A DNA stretch of 64,000 nucleotides from positions 62,001 to 126,000 of the forward strand of contig CACJFJ010000002.1 in NCBI GenBank assembly GCA_902592675.1. Direction: 5' to 3'. Below the pieces are notes generated by a model, which worked only from the letters and a program-made list of their open reading frames with translations, was not told the origin of the DNA and did no database searches. Made by a program: the position numbers and the translations under genes. The DNA comes from an uncultured Pelagibacteraceae bacterium. GTDB lineage: Bacteria > Pseudomonadota > Alphaproteobacteria > Pelagibacterales > Pelagibacteraceae. Position 1 is the first letter of the stretch. Every line of letters starts with the position of its first letter. Below are positions 45,077 to 53,771 of this stretch, one piece after another.

Positions 45077-45105
45077 TTTAACAAAAGTGTAACAATTCTG
45101 TAATA
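45077..45105 (+). promoter_or_regulatory. Pho box of pstS, three repeat units
   Basis: Units TTTAACA (45077-45083), TGTAACA (45088-45094) and TGTAATA (45099-45105) are each spaced by 4 bases, an exact 11-base period. It lies 70-98 bases before the pstS ATG. This geometry and position are those of PhoB sites; the third unit may double as the promoter -10 region. Confidence 0.75.
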
Positions 45106-45174
45106 TTAAAGATTCAATAAATTTATACGAGTCAATCATCTTTTAATTAATAAATAACGAAAGGATTAAAGATA

Positions 45175-46206
45175 ATGAAAAAACTAACTATAGTAATTGC
45201 TTCTTTAGTTGCACTTTCAATTGCAACTGTTGCTCAAGCAAGAGATCAAATTAAGATAGTTGGTTCTTCTACAGTATTCCCTTATGCAACAGTTGTTGCT
45301 GAAAGATTTGGTGGTTCAGGATTTAAAACTCCTGTAATCGAGTCTACTGGTACTGGTGGTGGAGCTAAACTATTCTGTGCTGGTGTAGGTGAACAACATC
45401 CAGATATTACAAACGCATCAAGAGCTATGAAAGATAAAGAAAAAGCTCTATGTAAGAAAAATGGTGTTAATGATATCGTTGAGATCGTAATTGGTAACGA
45501 TGGTATTACATTAGCTTACAGCAAAGATGCAAAACCAGTAAACTTTACTAAAGAACAATTATATTTAGCACTTGCTGCTCATACAGTTGTTGATGGTAAA
45601 TTAGTTCCAAATATTTATAAAACTTGGGACCAAATTGACCCTAGCTTACCAAAACAAAAAATTTCAGTGATGATCCCACCAGGAACATCAGGAACTAGAG
45701 ATGCTTGGAATTCTTTAGTAATGAAAAAAGGTATGACTAAAGAAGCTAAAGCCCTTTATAAAGCTGGTTTTGAAGCTGGAAATAAAAAATACAAAAAACC
45801 TCAAAAACTTTACAGAGAAGATGGTGCTGCTATTGAAGTTGGAGAAAACGATAGTTTAATCATCCAAAAGTTAACTCAAGATAAAGAAATGTTTGGTTTC
45901 TTTGGTTTCAGTTATTTCTTAGCTGCAAAAGATAAATTGCAAGCAGCAAGTATTGATGGTGGACAACCGTCATTAAAGTCTATTCAAGACTACAGTTATG
46001 CTGTTGCTAGACCTTTATTCTTCTACGTCAAAAAAGCACACGTTGGAGTAATTCCAGGCTTACATGAGTTTGTGAAAGAATTCACAACTAAGAAAGCTAT
46101 TGGAAAAGGTGGTTACTTAGCAGACATTGGTTTAGTGCCATTAGACTCTAAGTTGTATAAAACAACTAGAACTAATGCTACGAAGCTAGTTGCTATGGGT
46201 GATTAA
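45175..46206 (+). CDS. pstS: Phosphate ABC transporter binding protein
   Basis: The 343-residue protein has a signal peptide (cut after AQA) and the PstS phosphate-binding elements: IKIVGSSTVFPYA near 26, ESTGTGGGAKLFCAG near 58, ITNASRAMKDKE near 82 and PPGTSGTRDAWN near 166. It binds orthophosphate in the periplasm for the PstCAB importer. The ribosome site GAAAGGA precedes the ATG. Its codons are richer in GC than the neighbours, matching a highly expressed protein. A strong hairpin follows it. Confidence 0.96.
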   Translation: MKKLTIVIASLVALSIATVAQARDQIKIVGSSTVFPYATVVAERFGGSGFKTPVIESTGTGGGAKLFCAGVGEQHPDITNASRAMKDKEKALCKKNGVNDIVEIVIGNDGITLAYSKDAKPVNFTKEQLYLALAAHTVVDGKLVPNIYKTWDQIDPSLPKQKISVMIPPGTSGTRDAWNSLVMKKGMTKEAKALYKAGFEAGNKKYKKPQKLYREDGAAIEVGENDSLIIQKLTQDKEMFGFFGFSYFLAAKDKLQAASIDGGQPSLKSIQDYSYAVARPLFFYVKKAHVGVIPGLHEFVKEFTTKKAIGKGGYLADIGLVPLDSKLYKTTRTNATKLVAMGD

Positions 46207-46230
46207 TTATTCCTCAGTTAACAAATGATT

Positions 46231-46262
46231 AAAAAGGGGGTCTTTTTAGACCCCTTTTTTTT
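46231..46262 (+). terminator. Hairpin with T-run after pstS
   Basis: The arms AAAAAGGGGGTCT (46231-46243) and AGACCCCTTTTTT (46248-46260) form up to thirteen pairs including one G-T, with a TTTT loop and T-run. It lies between pstS and pstC and probably lowers transcription of the permease genes. Confidence 0.88.
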
Positions 46263-46297
46263 AAAAAAAGAGTAAAGTCCTTACTTAAGGAGATTCT

Positions 46298-47683
46298 GTG
46301 AACTTAATATTATTTACATTTATTGTTCTTCTAGGTTTCACAAGCTATTATTTTGGACGCAAAAAAGCTTATACAATTCAATCTACAAAAAAAAGATTAA
46401 CCGCATTACCACAATTTTATGGTTATTATCTTGCAATCTGGTGTGCAATACCAGCCTTTATAATTTTTTCATTATGGGCAATTTTTGAGCCCACAATTGT
46501 AAAACTATTAATCTTAAGTGATTATTCAAATCAAGGTTATCTTGATGATGAATTAAATTTATTATACGAAAAATCAAAAGCATTGTCTCGAGGGCAATTC
46601 ACTGGAGAAATTACACCTTTTATTGAAGCTTCAGCTGAAAAATATTTAAGTCTTCGATCAATAGCTCAAAGTTCAAAAGTTGTTATAGTATTATCTGCAA
46701 TTATTGCCTCTGTTGCTTATGCATATAAAAGAATTTCATCTAATTCTAGAACAAGAGAACCAGTTGAAAAATTTTTGAACGCAGTTTTATTTACAGCTTC
46801 TTTAGCTGCAATATTAACTACTGTTGGAATAGTTTTCTCACTTATATTTCAAACTATAGATTTTTTTAAAGTAATTCCATTATTTGATTTTGTCTTTGGA
46901 ACTCACTGGTATCCAGCAAAAGCTTTTGTTAGAGATTCTTCTGAGGCTTTAGATCCGACAATGTATTCAGATACTTTTGGAGCAGTCCCTATTTTTGCAG
47001 GTACTTTTTTTATTGCATTTATTGCTATGTGCGTTGCTATCCCAATTGGATTAATGAGTGGAATTTATTTAGCTGAATATGCATCAACTAAAGTTAGACA
47101 ATATGCAAAACCATTAATTGAAATTTTAGCTGGTATACCAACAGTTGTTTATGGTTTTTTTGCTGCCCTAACTGTTGGACCATTTTTGAAAGAATTAGGA
47201 ACTTCAATGGGTCTTGAAGTTTCAGCTGAAAGTGCTTTAGCAGCAGGAGGGGTAATGGGTATTATGATTATACCATTTATTTCAAGTTTAAGTGACGATG
47301 TAATTACAAGTGTGCCTCAAAGTTTAAGAGATGGAAGTTACGCTATGGGAGCAACTAAATCAGAAACAATTAAGAGAGTTATTTTTCCCGCGGCATTGCC
47401 GGGGATAGTTGGATCTATTTTACTTGGTGTTTCAAGAGCTATTGGAGAAACAATGATAGTTGTTATGGCCTCTGGTTTAGCTGCTAATTTAACTTTAAAT
47501 CCTTTAGAGTCTACTTCAACGATTACAGCTCAAATTGTAGTTATTCTAATTGGTGACCAAGCTTTTGGCGACCCAAAAACGCAAGCTGCTTTTGCTTTAG
47601 GTATGTCATTATTTTTAGTAACACTTTGTTTAAATATTGTGGCCTTAAGAGTTGTTAAAAAATATAGAGAAAAATATGAATAA
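46298..47683 (+). CDS. pstC: Phosphate ABC transporter permease PstC
   Basis: The 461-residue protein starts at a GTG with AAGGAG upstream. A long N-terminal part (about 1-170) includes several helices and a periplasmic stretch; the permease core follows with FGAVPIFAGTFFIAFIAMCVAIPIG near 228, IEILAGIPTVVYGFFAAL near 270 and the EAA loop LRDGSYAMGATKSETIKRVIFPAALPGIVGSI near 345-375. The enlarged form, against about 320 residues in E. coli, is common in alphaproteobacteria. It overlaps pstA by 8 bases. Confidence 0.95.
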   Translation: MNLILFTFIVLLGFTSYYFGRKKAYTIQSTKKRLTALPQFYGYYLAIWCAIPAFIIFSLWAIFEPTIVKLLILSDYSNQGYLDDELNLLYEKSKALSRGQFTGEITPFIEASAEKYLSLRSIAQSSKVVIVLSAIIASVAYAYKRISSNSRTREPVEKFLNAVLFTASLAAILTTVGIVFSLIFQTIDFFKVIPLFDFVFGTHWYPAKAFVRDSSEALDPTMYSDTFGAVPIFAGTFFIAFIAMCVAIPIGLMSGIYLAEYASTKVRQYAKPLIEILAGIPTVVYGFFAALTVGPFLKELGTSMGLEVSAESALAAGGVMGIMIIPFISSLSDDVITSVPQSLRDGSYAMGATKSETIKRVIFPAALPGIVGSILLGVSRAIGETMIVVMASGLAANLTLNPLESTSTITAQIVVILIGDQAFGDPKTQAAFALGMSLFLVTLCLNIVALRVVKKYREKYE

Positions 47684-48944
47684 AAATAAAGAACAATTAT
47701 TAAATAAAAGATATAAAGCTGAACAGCGATTTCGCTTATACGGTCTGAGTGCAATTTTTATGGCACTTTTATTTTTAACAATCTTTATTTTTAAAATTTT
47801 TTCAACTGGCTATTCAGCTTTTCAAAAAACATGGCTTATTGTTCCAGTAACTTTCGATGCTGAATTAATGATGTTAGACCAAAATCCTTCTAAAGAAGAT
47901 TTACAGGACGCTGATTATTACGATATAGCATTAAAATCAATGGCTGATTTAGATCCAAACGCCAATGAAGATCAAGAAAATGAATTGAAGAGAATGGTGT
48001 CTTATTTTTTTGAAAAAGAAATTAAAAATGAACTTTTAAATGACCCTAATTTAATAGGAAAAACAAAGGAAGTTTATCTAACTGCTTCAGATGATTTAGA
48101 CCAAGTCTTTAAAGGAAATTATCCAAGAGATTTACCTGAAGACCAAAGAAGAGTAAGCGATTATCAATTAAAAATTTTTGATCAACTTGTTGCAAATGGT
48201 AAGGTTGAAAGTAAATTTAATATTAGTTTTTTTACAAATGCTGACTCAAGAGAAGCAGAGCTAGCTGGAATAGCAAGTTCATTTATGGGCTCAATTTTTT
48301 CTATACTTGTTTGTTTAATGATAGCTTTTCCTGTAGCGGTTCTAGCAGCAATCTATCTTGAAGAATTTGCCCCTAAAAATAGATTTACTGATTTTATTGA
48401 AGTAAATATAAATAACTTAGCAGCAGTTCCATCTATAGTTTTTGGTCTATTAGGGTTAGGAGTTTTATTGGCTATATTTCAATTACCAAGATCTACCCCA
48501 TTAGTTGGAGGTATCACTTTGTCCTTAATGACCTTACCAACAATAATTATAGCTGCTAGAGCATCATTAAAAGCGGTTCCACCAAGTATAAGAGAGGCAG
48601 CACTTGCTATGGGAGCAAGTCGAATGCAAACCACAATGCATCATACAGTTCCTCTTTCTATGCCTGGTACGTTATCAGGAACAATAATTGGTTTAGCTCA
48701 AGCTTTAGGAGAAACTGCACCCTTAATTTTAATTGGAATGGTTGCTTTTGTTAACACGATACCTGGATCACCCATGGATCCTGCTGCAAGCTTACCAGTT
48801 CAAATTTATATTTGGGCTGAAAGTGCTGAAAGGGGATTTGTAGAAAAAGTTTCGGCATGTATAATGGTCTTACTTGGCTTTTTAATAATAATGAATTTAT
48901 TTGCCCAAATAATAAGACATAAGTTTGAGAAAAAATGGAGTTAA
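47676..48944 (+). CDS. pstA: Phosphate ABC transporter permease PstA
   Basis: The ATG at 47676, inside the end of pstC, is chosen over a TTG at 47652. The protein has about 422 residues: one membrane helix near 25-48, an acidic periplasmic region (about 50-190) and a permease core with [24 protein letters not shown] near 205, [19 protein letters not shown] near 245 and the EAA loop [28 protein letters not shown] near 310-335. The enlarged N-terminal region parallels that of PstC. The pstB ATG lies 1 base after its stop. Confidence 0.95.
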   Translation: MNKNKEQLLNKRYKAEQRFRLYGLSAIFMALLFLTIFIFKIFSTGYSAFQKTWLIVPVTFDAELMMLDQNPSKEDLQDADYYDIALKSMADLDPNANEDQENELKRMVSYFFEKEIKNELLNDPNLIGKTKEVYLTASDDLDQVFKGNYPRDLPEDQRRVSDYQLKIFDQLVANGKVESKFNISFFTNADSREAELAGIASSFMGSIFSILVCLMIAFPVAVLAAIYLEEFAPKNRFTDFIEVNINNLAAVPSIVFGLLGLGVLLAIFQLPRSTPLVGGITLSLMTLPTIIIAARASLKAVPPSIREAALAMGASRMQTTMHHTVPLSMPGTLSGTIIGLAQALGETAPLILIGMVAFVNTIPGSPMDPAASLPVQIYIWAESAERGFVEKVSACIMVLLGFLIIMNLFAQIIRHKFEKKWS

Positions 48945-48945
48945 A

Positions 48946-49701
48946 ATGATAAAGATTAAAGCAAAAGATGTTGATGTTTTTTATGGAAAAAAACAAGCGC
49001 TCTTTAATATAAGTTTAGATATTGAGGAAAATCAAGTAACGGCATTAATTGGTCCATCTGGTTGTGGTAAATCAACTTTCCTAAGATGTCTTAATAGAAT
49101 GAATGATGTAATTGATATCTGTAGTGTTAAAGGAGAAATTTTAATTAATGATTTTAATATCAATGATAAAAGTTGTGATGTCGTAAGACTAAGAGAAAAA
49201 ATTGGTATGGTTTTTCAAAAACCCAATCCTTTCCCAAAAACTTTATATGAAAATGTATCTTACGGTCCGACAATTCATGGTATGGCTCAATCAAAACAAG
49301 AAATGGATGAAATTGTTGAAACTAGTTTGAAAAAGGCTGCACTATGGGAAGAGGTAAAAGATAGGTTGCATGAACCTGGAACTGGATTATCTGGAGGACA
49401 ACAGCAAAGACTTTGTATTGCTAGAGCGATTTCTGTAAGACCTGAAGTTATATTAATGGATGAACCTTGTTCAGCATTAGATCCAATAGCAACAGCACAA
49501 ATTGAAGAATTGATTGATGAGTTAAAAAAAGAGCACACAATAATAATTGTAACTCATTCTATGGCTCAAGCAGCACGTGTTTCTCAAAATACAGGTTTTT
49601 TTCATTTAGGACAATTGATTGAACATGGATCTACTGATAAAATATTTAAGAATCCTGATAATAAAAAAACGCAAGATTATATAACAGGGAGGTTCGGATA
49701 A
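48946..49701 (+). CDS. pstB: Phosphate ABC transporter ATP-binding protein
   Basis: From the ATG at 48946 (GGAG 9 bases upstream) the protein has 251 residues. It has Walker [20 protein letters not shown] near 37, [19 protein letters not shown] near 87, signature [15 protein letters not shown] near 150, Walker [16 protein letters not shown] near 170 and VTHSMAQA near 202. The PNPFP and CSALDPI elements are specific to PstB. It powers phosphate import and joins in signalling to PhoR through PhoU, whose start overlaps its stop by one base. Confidence 0.97.
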   Translation: MIKIKAKDVDVFYGKKQALFNISLDIEENQVTALIGPSGCGKSTFLRCLNRMNDVIDICSVKGEILINDFNINDKSCDVVRLREKIGMVFQKPNPFPKTLYENVSYGPTIHGMAQSKQEMDEIVETSLKKAALWEEVKDRLHEPGTGLSGGQQQRLCIARAISVRPEVILMDEPCSALDPIATAQIEELIDELKKEHTIIIVTHSMAQAARVSQNTGFFHLGQLIEHGSTDKIFKNPDNKKTQDYITGRFG

Positions 49702-50408
49702 TGTCTGAAGCACCACATACAGTCAAATCTTACGAAGAAGAACTAAAAAATCTTAATGCTAATATAATTAAAATGGGAAGTGCATGTGAAGATTCTTTAG
49801 GTAAAGCAATTCAAGCCATTACAACAAGAGATACCAATATTGCAGAAGCTGTTATTCAAGAAGATGAAAAAATAGATAAATATGAGACTTTAATTGAACA
49901 GCAAGTTGTGAATTTAATTGCTTTAAGACAACCTATGGCAATTGATTTAAGAGAGACAGTAACGGCTTTGAAAATGTCTTCAGATTTAGAAAGAATAGGT
50001 GATTTAGCAAAAAATATATCCAAGAGAACACTTTTGCTTAACGAAAATCTTCCAAAGAACTTGGTAGACTCATTGAATAGAGTATCTACCAATGTTCAAA
50101 AACAATTAAAATCAACATTAGATGCTTATCTAGAAAGATCTGCGCCAATGGCAGTAAATGTTTGGGAAGGTGATGAGCAAATAGATGATCTAACAAATCT
50201 TTGTATGCAAGAAGTTATAAAATATCTTAAAGAAAATGAAAAAAATTTAGAAGATGGAACCCATTTATTGTTTGTAACTAAAAACATAGAGCGTATTGGT
50301 GATCATACTACAAATGTTGCAGAACAAGTTTATTATTTAGTTAAAGGCGAATATTTAGAAGGTGATAGACCCAAGGGAACAGAGCCAATTGTAACCGGAG
50401 AAAAATGA
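49701..50408 (+). CDS. phoU: Phosphate transport system regulator PhoU
   Basis: The 235-residue protein is entirely helical with two PhoU repeats. LRQPMAIDLRETVTALKMSSDLERIGDLAKNI (about 75-105) and the second repeat ending HLLFVTKNIERIGDHTTNVAEQVYYL (about 192-217) show the E/DXXXD metal-cluster motifs DLERIGD and NIERIGD. PhoU restrains the Pst transporter and PhoR when phosphate is plentiful. It overlaps pstB by one base and is followed after 3 bases by phoB. Confidence 0.96.
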   Translation: MSEAPHTVKSYEEELKNLNANIIKMGSACEDSLGKAIQAITTRDTNIAEAVIQEDEKIDKYETLIEQQVVNLIALRQPMAIDLRETVTALKMSSDLERIGDLAKNISKRTLLLNENLPKNLVDSLNRVSTNVQKQLKSTLDAYLERSAPMAVNVWEGDEQIDDLTNLCMQEVIKYLKENEKNLEDGTHLLFVTKNIERIGDHTTNVAEQVYYLVKGEYLEGDRPKGTEPIVTGEK

Positions 50409-50411
50409 TTT

Positions 50412-51095
50412 ATGTCAGCTCATGTTTTCATAGCTGAAGATGAAGCATCAATTGTTAGTTTGTTAAAGTACAATCTTGAAAAAGAAGGTTATAAAGTCAG
50501 TCATTCAGAAAATGGAGAAGATGCTCTTAAACAAATAAAATTAAAACAGCCAGATTTAATATTAATGGATTGGATGTTACCAGAATTATCTGGTGTTGAA
50601 ATTTGTAAAAACTTAAAAAAAGATAATAAGTTTAATGATATTCCTGTCATTATGTTAACTGCAAAAGGGGAGGAAGAAGACAAATTAAAAGCATTTGATA
50701 CAGGTGCAGATGATTATGTAACTAAACCTTTTAGTCAAAAAGAATTGAATGCTAGAATTAAATCTTTATTGAGAAGATCTAAACCTCAATCATCATCAGA
50801 CATTGTAGAATTTACTGATTTAAAAATAGATCGGATTACAAAAAGAGTTTATAGAAAAGATAAAGAAATTACTTTGGGTCCAACTGAATTTAAACTCTTA
50901 GATTTTTTTATCAAAAATCCAAAAAGAGTTTATTCAAGAGAACAACTCTTAAACAATGTTTGGGGAGAAAATATATATGTTGAGTCTAGAACAGTTGATG
51001 TTCATATTAGAAGATTAAGACAAGCAATTAACATACAAAATACAAAACCTTTAATTAGAACAGTAAGATCAGCTGGTTATTCTTTAGAATCTTGA
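50412..51095 (+). CDS. phoB: Phosphate regulon response regulator
   Basis: The 227-residue protein has a receiver domain (acidic pocket AEDEAS near 10, phosphoacceptor Asp in LILMDWMLPE near 53, T/S in VIMLTAKG near 82, K in YVTKPFSQ near 105) and an OmpR-type winged-helix domain (about 130-225, with LGPTEFKLLDFFIKNP and VDVHIRRLRQAI). It would bind the Pho-box-like repeats at 41252, 41299, 45077 and 57592. The stop lies 19 bases inside the convergent SixA-like gene. Confidence 0.96.
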   Translation: MSAHVFIAEDEASIVSLLKYNLEKEGYKVSHSENGEDALKQIKLKQPDLILMDWMLPELSGVEICKNLKKDNKFNDIPVIMLTAKGEEEDKLKAFDTGADDYVTKPFSQKELNARIKSLLRRSKPQSSSDIVEFTDLKIDRITKRVYRKDKEITLGPTEFKLLDFFIKNPKRVYSREQLLNNVWGENIYVESRTVDVHIRRLRQAINIQNTKPLIRTVRSAGYSLES

Positions 51096-51601
51096 AGATC
51101 TTTGGGTCTTATAAATTTTTTTAATACTCCCTTTTTCTCAACTTCATTCCAGGATTTAATATCAAACTCAATTTTTGCAAATGCTGCTGTTGGGAATTTA
51201 TAATTCATTAGTTTAAAATTATTCGTATTATGATTTTTTGTAAGATTTCGTACTAAATTTTTCACTGATGGTTCATGGTTTATAATCAAAATTGATTTAT
51301 ATTCACTGGATATTTCTTTAATTTTTTTTATAATTTCATTCTCATCAACTAAATATAAATCTTTTGAAAAATTAACTTTTTTTGGCTTATTAATTTTCTT
51401 GGATAAAATTTGAAAAGTTTTTTTTGTTCTTTTTGATGATGAAATTAATGCATAATCAAATTCAAATTTTTTTTTAACAAAAAATTCACAAATCATTTTT
51501 GCATTTTTCTTGCCTCTTTTAGTAAGTGGTCTATCAAAATCATTAATACTTAAATCATCCCAACTAGATTTTGCGTGTCTCATGACGTATAATTGATACA
51601 T
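51077..51601 (-). CDS. SixA-like histidine phosphatase
   Basis: The ATG at 51601 (MYQLYVMRHAKSSW) is preferred: the longer open frame to 51694 would run into ppk and adds nothing conserved. The 174-residue protein has the RHAKSSW catalytic motif near residue 8, DFDRPLTKRGKKNA near 20-33, SSKRTKKTFQIL near 60 and LIINHEPSV with the second histidine near 105. This is the SixA (phosphohistidine phosphatase) subgroup. SixA proteins act on the nitrogen phosphotransferase system; other targets are possible. Its 3' end overlaps phoB by 19 bases and it is divergent from ppk with 13 bases between starts. Confidence 0.87.
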   Translation of the reverse strand: MYQLYVMRHAKSSWDDLSINDFDRPLTKRGKKNAKMICEFFVKKKFEFDYALISSSKRTKKTFQILSKKINKPKKVNFSKDLYLVDENEIIKKIKEISSEYKSILIINHEPSVKNLVRNLTKNHNTNNFKLMNYKFPTAAFAKIEFDIKSWNEVEKKGVLKKFIRPKDLQDSKE

Positions 51602-51614
51602 AAAATCTAAATAT

Positions 51615-53771
51615 ATGACTGCTTTAAAAAAACAACATAAAGAAGAGTTGAAATCTAAATATATAAATAGAGAGCTTTCTTGGTTAAAATTCAACGATAG
51701 AGTACTTTTAGAGGCGCAAAATATCGAAAATCCTCTTTATGAAAGAGTAAAGTTTTTATCAATTGCTGGGTCTAATCTAGATGAATTTTTTATGGTCCGT
51801 GTAGCTGGGTTATATAGTCAAATAAAACAAGAAGTTGACTCACTAAGCTCTGATGGTTTGACACCTGAAGAGCAAATGGATGAGGTAGTGCTTGAAACTA
51901 AGAATCTATTAAAAAAACAGAACAAAATTTTTATTCAACTGATTATGGAATTAAAAAAAAATAATATCAATTTAGTTAAACCAGTTAATTTAAATACTAA
52001 GGATAAAAAAAAACTTTTAGAAATATTTAAAGAAGAGATTTACCCTTTATTAACACCATCAGCAATTGATCCTGCACATCCATTTCCATTTATAATCAAT
52101 CAAGGAAGAGCAATTGTAATGAAGTTAAGAAAAAAAAATAAAAAAAGGATTTTAAACTCAATAATAGTAATACCAAAAGCATTATCTAGATTTATTGAAA
52201 TTGAGTCTTCAAAAAATCATAAGAAATTTGTGATTCTAGATGATGTAATAAGTTTTTTTGCTAATGAAATTTTTCCAGATCATGATTTAGAAAAGAAAAT
52301 GATTTTTAGAGTAATAAGAGACAGCGATGTAGAGATTCAAGAGGAAGCAGAAGATTTGGTTAGATCTTTTGAATTGGCTTTAAAAAGACGTAGAACGGGT
52401 GATATTGTTCGTTTAGAGGTTCTTGAAAATAGTGATAACGAATTGATAAGATTTATAACTAATAAATTAGATATAAATCCTGACTATATTTATAATGTTG
52501 CTGGCCTTGTTGGAATTCAAGATATAGATCAAATATGTAAAGTAAAAAATCCAAAATTAAGATTTAAACATTTTACACCTAGAGAAGTTGAAAGATTAAA
52601 AGAATATAATGATAATTTTTTTGAAACTATTAAAAAGAAAGATTTAGTTGTTCATCATCCTTTTGAAACATTTGACTCAGTAATTGAATTTTTAAACCAA
52701 GCAGCAAATGATAAAAAAGTTATAGCTATAAAACAAACTCTATATAGAACAACTCTAGACTCACCTATTGTTAAAGCTTTAATAACAGCTGCAGAAAACG
52801 GAAAAACAGTTACCGCTTTAATTGAAATTAAAGCTAGATTTGATGAGGAAGCTAATATTCAACTATCAAGAAGTTTAGAAAAAGTAGGTGTTCAAATTGT
52901 TTATGGTTTTGCTAAATATAAAACTCATGCAAAATCATCATTAGTTTTAAGAAGAGAACAGGGTAAAATACAAACTTATTTTCATTTAGGAACTGGCAAT
53001 TATCATCCAGTAAATGCTAAAATTTACACTGATTTGTCTTTATTTAGTTGTGATAAGAAAATGGCATCAGATGTTGAAAAGTTTTTCAATTATGTAACAG
53101 GATACGCAAAACCAAAAAATTTAAATAAAATTTCTATTTCGCCAGTAAATATGAGGCAAACCTTAAATGAAAATATTGATGCTGAAATTAAAAATTCTAA
53201 AAATGGAAAATTTGCAGCTATTTGGGCAAAAATGAACTCTTTAGTAGATCCAGAAATTATTGATAAATTTTATGAAGCTTCGAATGCTGGTGTAAAAATT
53301 CATTTATTTGTAAGGGGTGTTTGTTGTTTAAGACCAGGAGTTAAAGATAAATCAGAAAACATAGTTGTAAAAAGTATCATAGGAAGATTTTTAGAGCATT
53401 CTAGAATTTACTGCTTTAGTAATGGTACAAAAAAAATGCCTAATAGAAATGCAAAAGTATATATTTCGTCAGCTGATTTAATGCCGAGAAATTTAAATCG
53501 AAGGGTAGAACTTCTAGTCCCAATTGAAAATGAGACTGTTCATGAACAGATCTTAGATCAAATAATGTTGGCAAATTATCTTGATACTAATCAGAGCTGG
53601 GAACTTGAAGCTGATGGCAATTATAAAAAAATTAAATATAGTAAGAGCGATTCCTTTTCAGCTCATGAATATTTTATGAATAATCCGAGCTTATCTGGAA
53701 GAGGTAAAGCTAAACTAAAAATGCAGCCTAAACAACTGCACTTAAGATTGATTAAAAGTGGAAGTAATTAA
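51615..53771 (+). CDS. ppk: Polyphosphate kinase
   Basis: The 718-residue protein has the PPK1 domain order. The N-terminal domain reads YINRELSWLKFNDRVLLEAQ near 16, the middle domain has PHPFPFIINQGRAI near 158, and the two C-terminal catalytic domains have IAIKQTLYRTTLDSPIVKAL near 375, YAKYKTHAKSSLVLRRE-like HAK segment (catalytic histidine) near 440, and HSRIYCF with the second histidine near 595. It makes polyphosphate from ATP and is reversible. It overlaps ppx by 14 bases and follows the pho genes, linking phosphate supply with storage. Confidence 0.96.
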   Translation: MTALKKQHKEELKSKYINRELSWLKFNDRVLLEAQNIENPLYERVKFLSIAGSNLDEFFMVRVAGLYSQIKQEVDSLSSDGLTPEEQMDEVVLETKNLLKKQNKIFIQLIMELKKNNINLVKPVNLNTKDKKKLLEIFKEEIYPLLTPSAIDPAHPFPFIINQGRAIVMKLRKKNKKRILNSIIVIPKALSRFIEIESSKNHKKFVILDDVISFFANEIFPDHDLEKKMIFRVIRDSDVEIQEEAEDLVRSFELALKRRRTGDIVRLEVLENSDNELIRFITNKLDINPDYIYNVAGLVGIQDIDQICKVKNPKLRFKHFTPREVERLKEYNDNFFETIKKKDLVVHHPFETFDSVIEFLNQAANDKKVIAIKQTLYRTTLDSPIVKALITAAENGKTVTALIEIKARFDEEANIQLSRSLEKVGVQIVYGFAKYKTHAKSSLVLRREQGKIQTYFHLGTGNYHPVNAKIYTDLSLFSCDKKMASDVEKFFNYVTGYAKPKNLNKISISPVNMRQTLNENIDAEIKNSKNGKFAAIWAKMNSLVDPEIIDKFYEASNAGVKIHLFVRGVCCLRPGVKDKSENIVVKSIIGRFLEHSRIYCFSNGTKKMPNRNAKVYISSADLMPRNLNRRVELLVPIENETVHEQILDQIMLANYLDTNQSWELEADGNYKKIKYSKSDSFSAHEYFMNNPSLSGRGKAKLKMQPKQLHLRLIKSGSN

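Noticed and set aside
51602-51694. N-terminal extension of the SixA-like protein
   Set aside because: It would overlap ppk head-on by 80 bases, and the conserved fold begins at the ATG at 51601.
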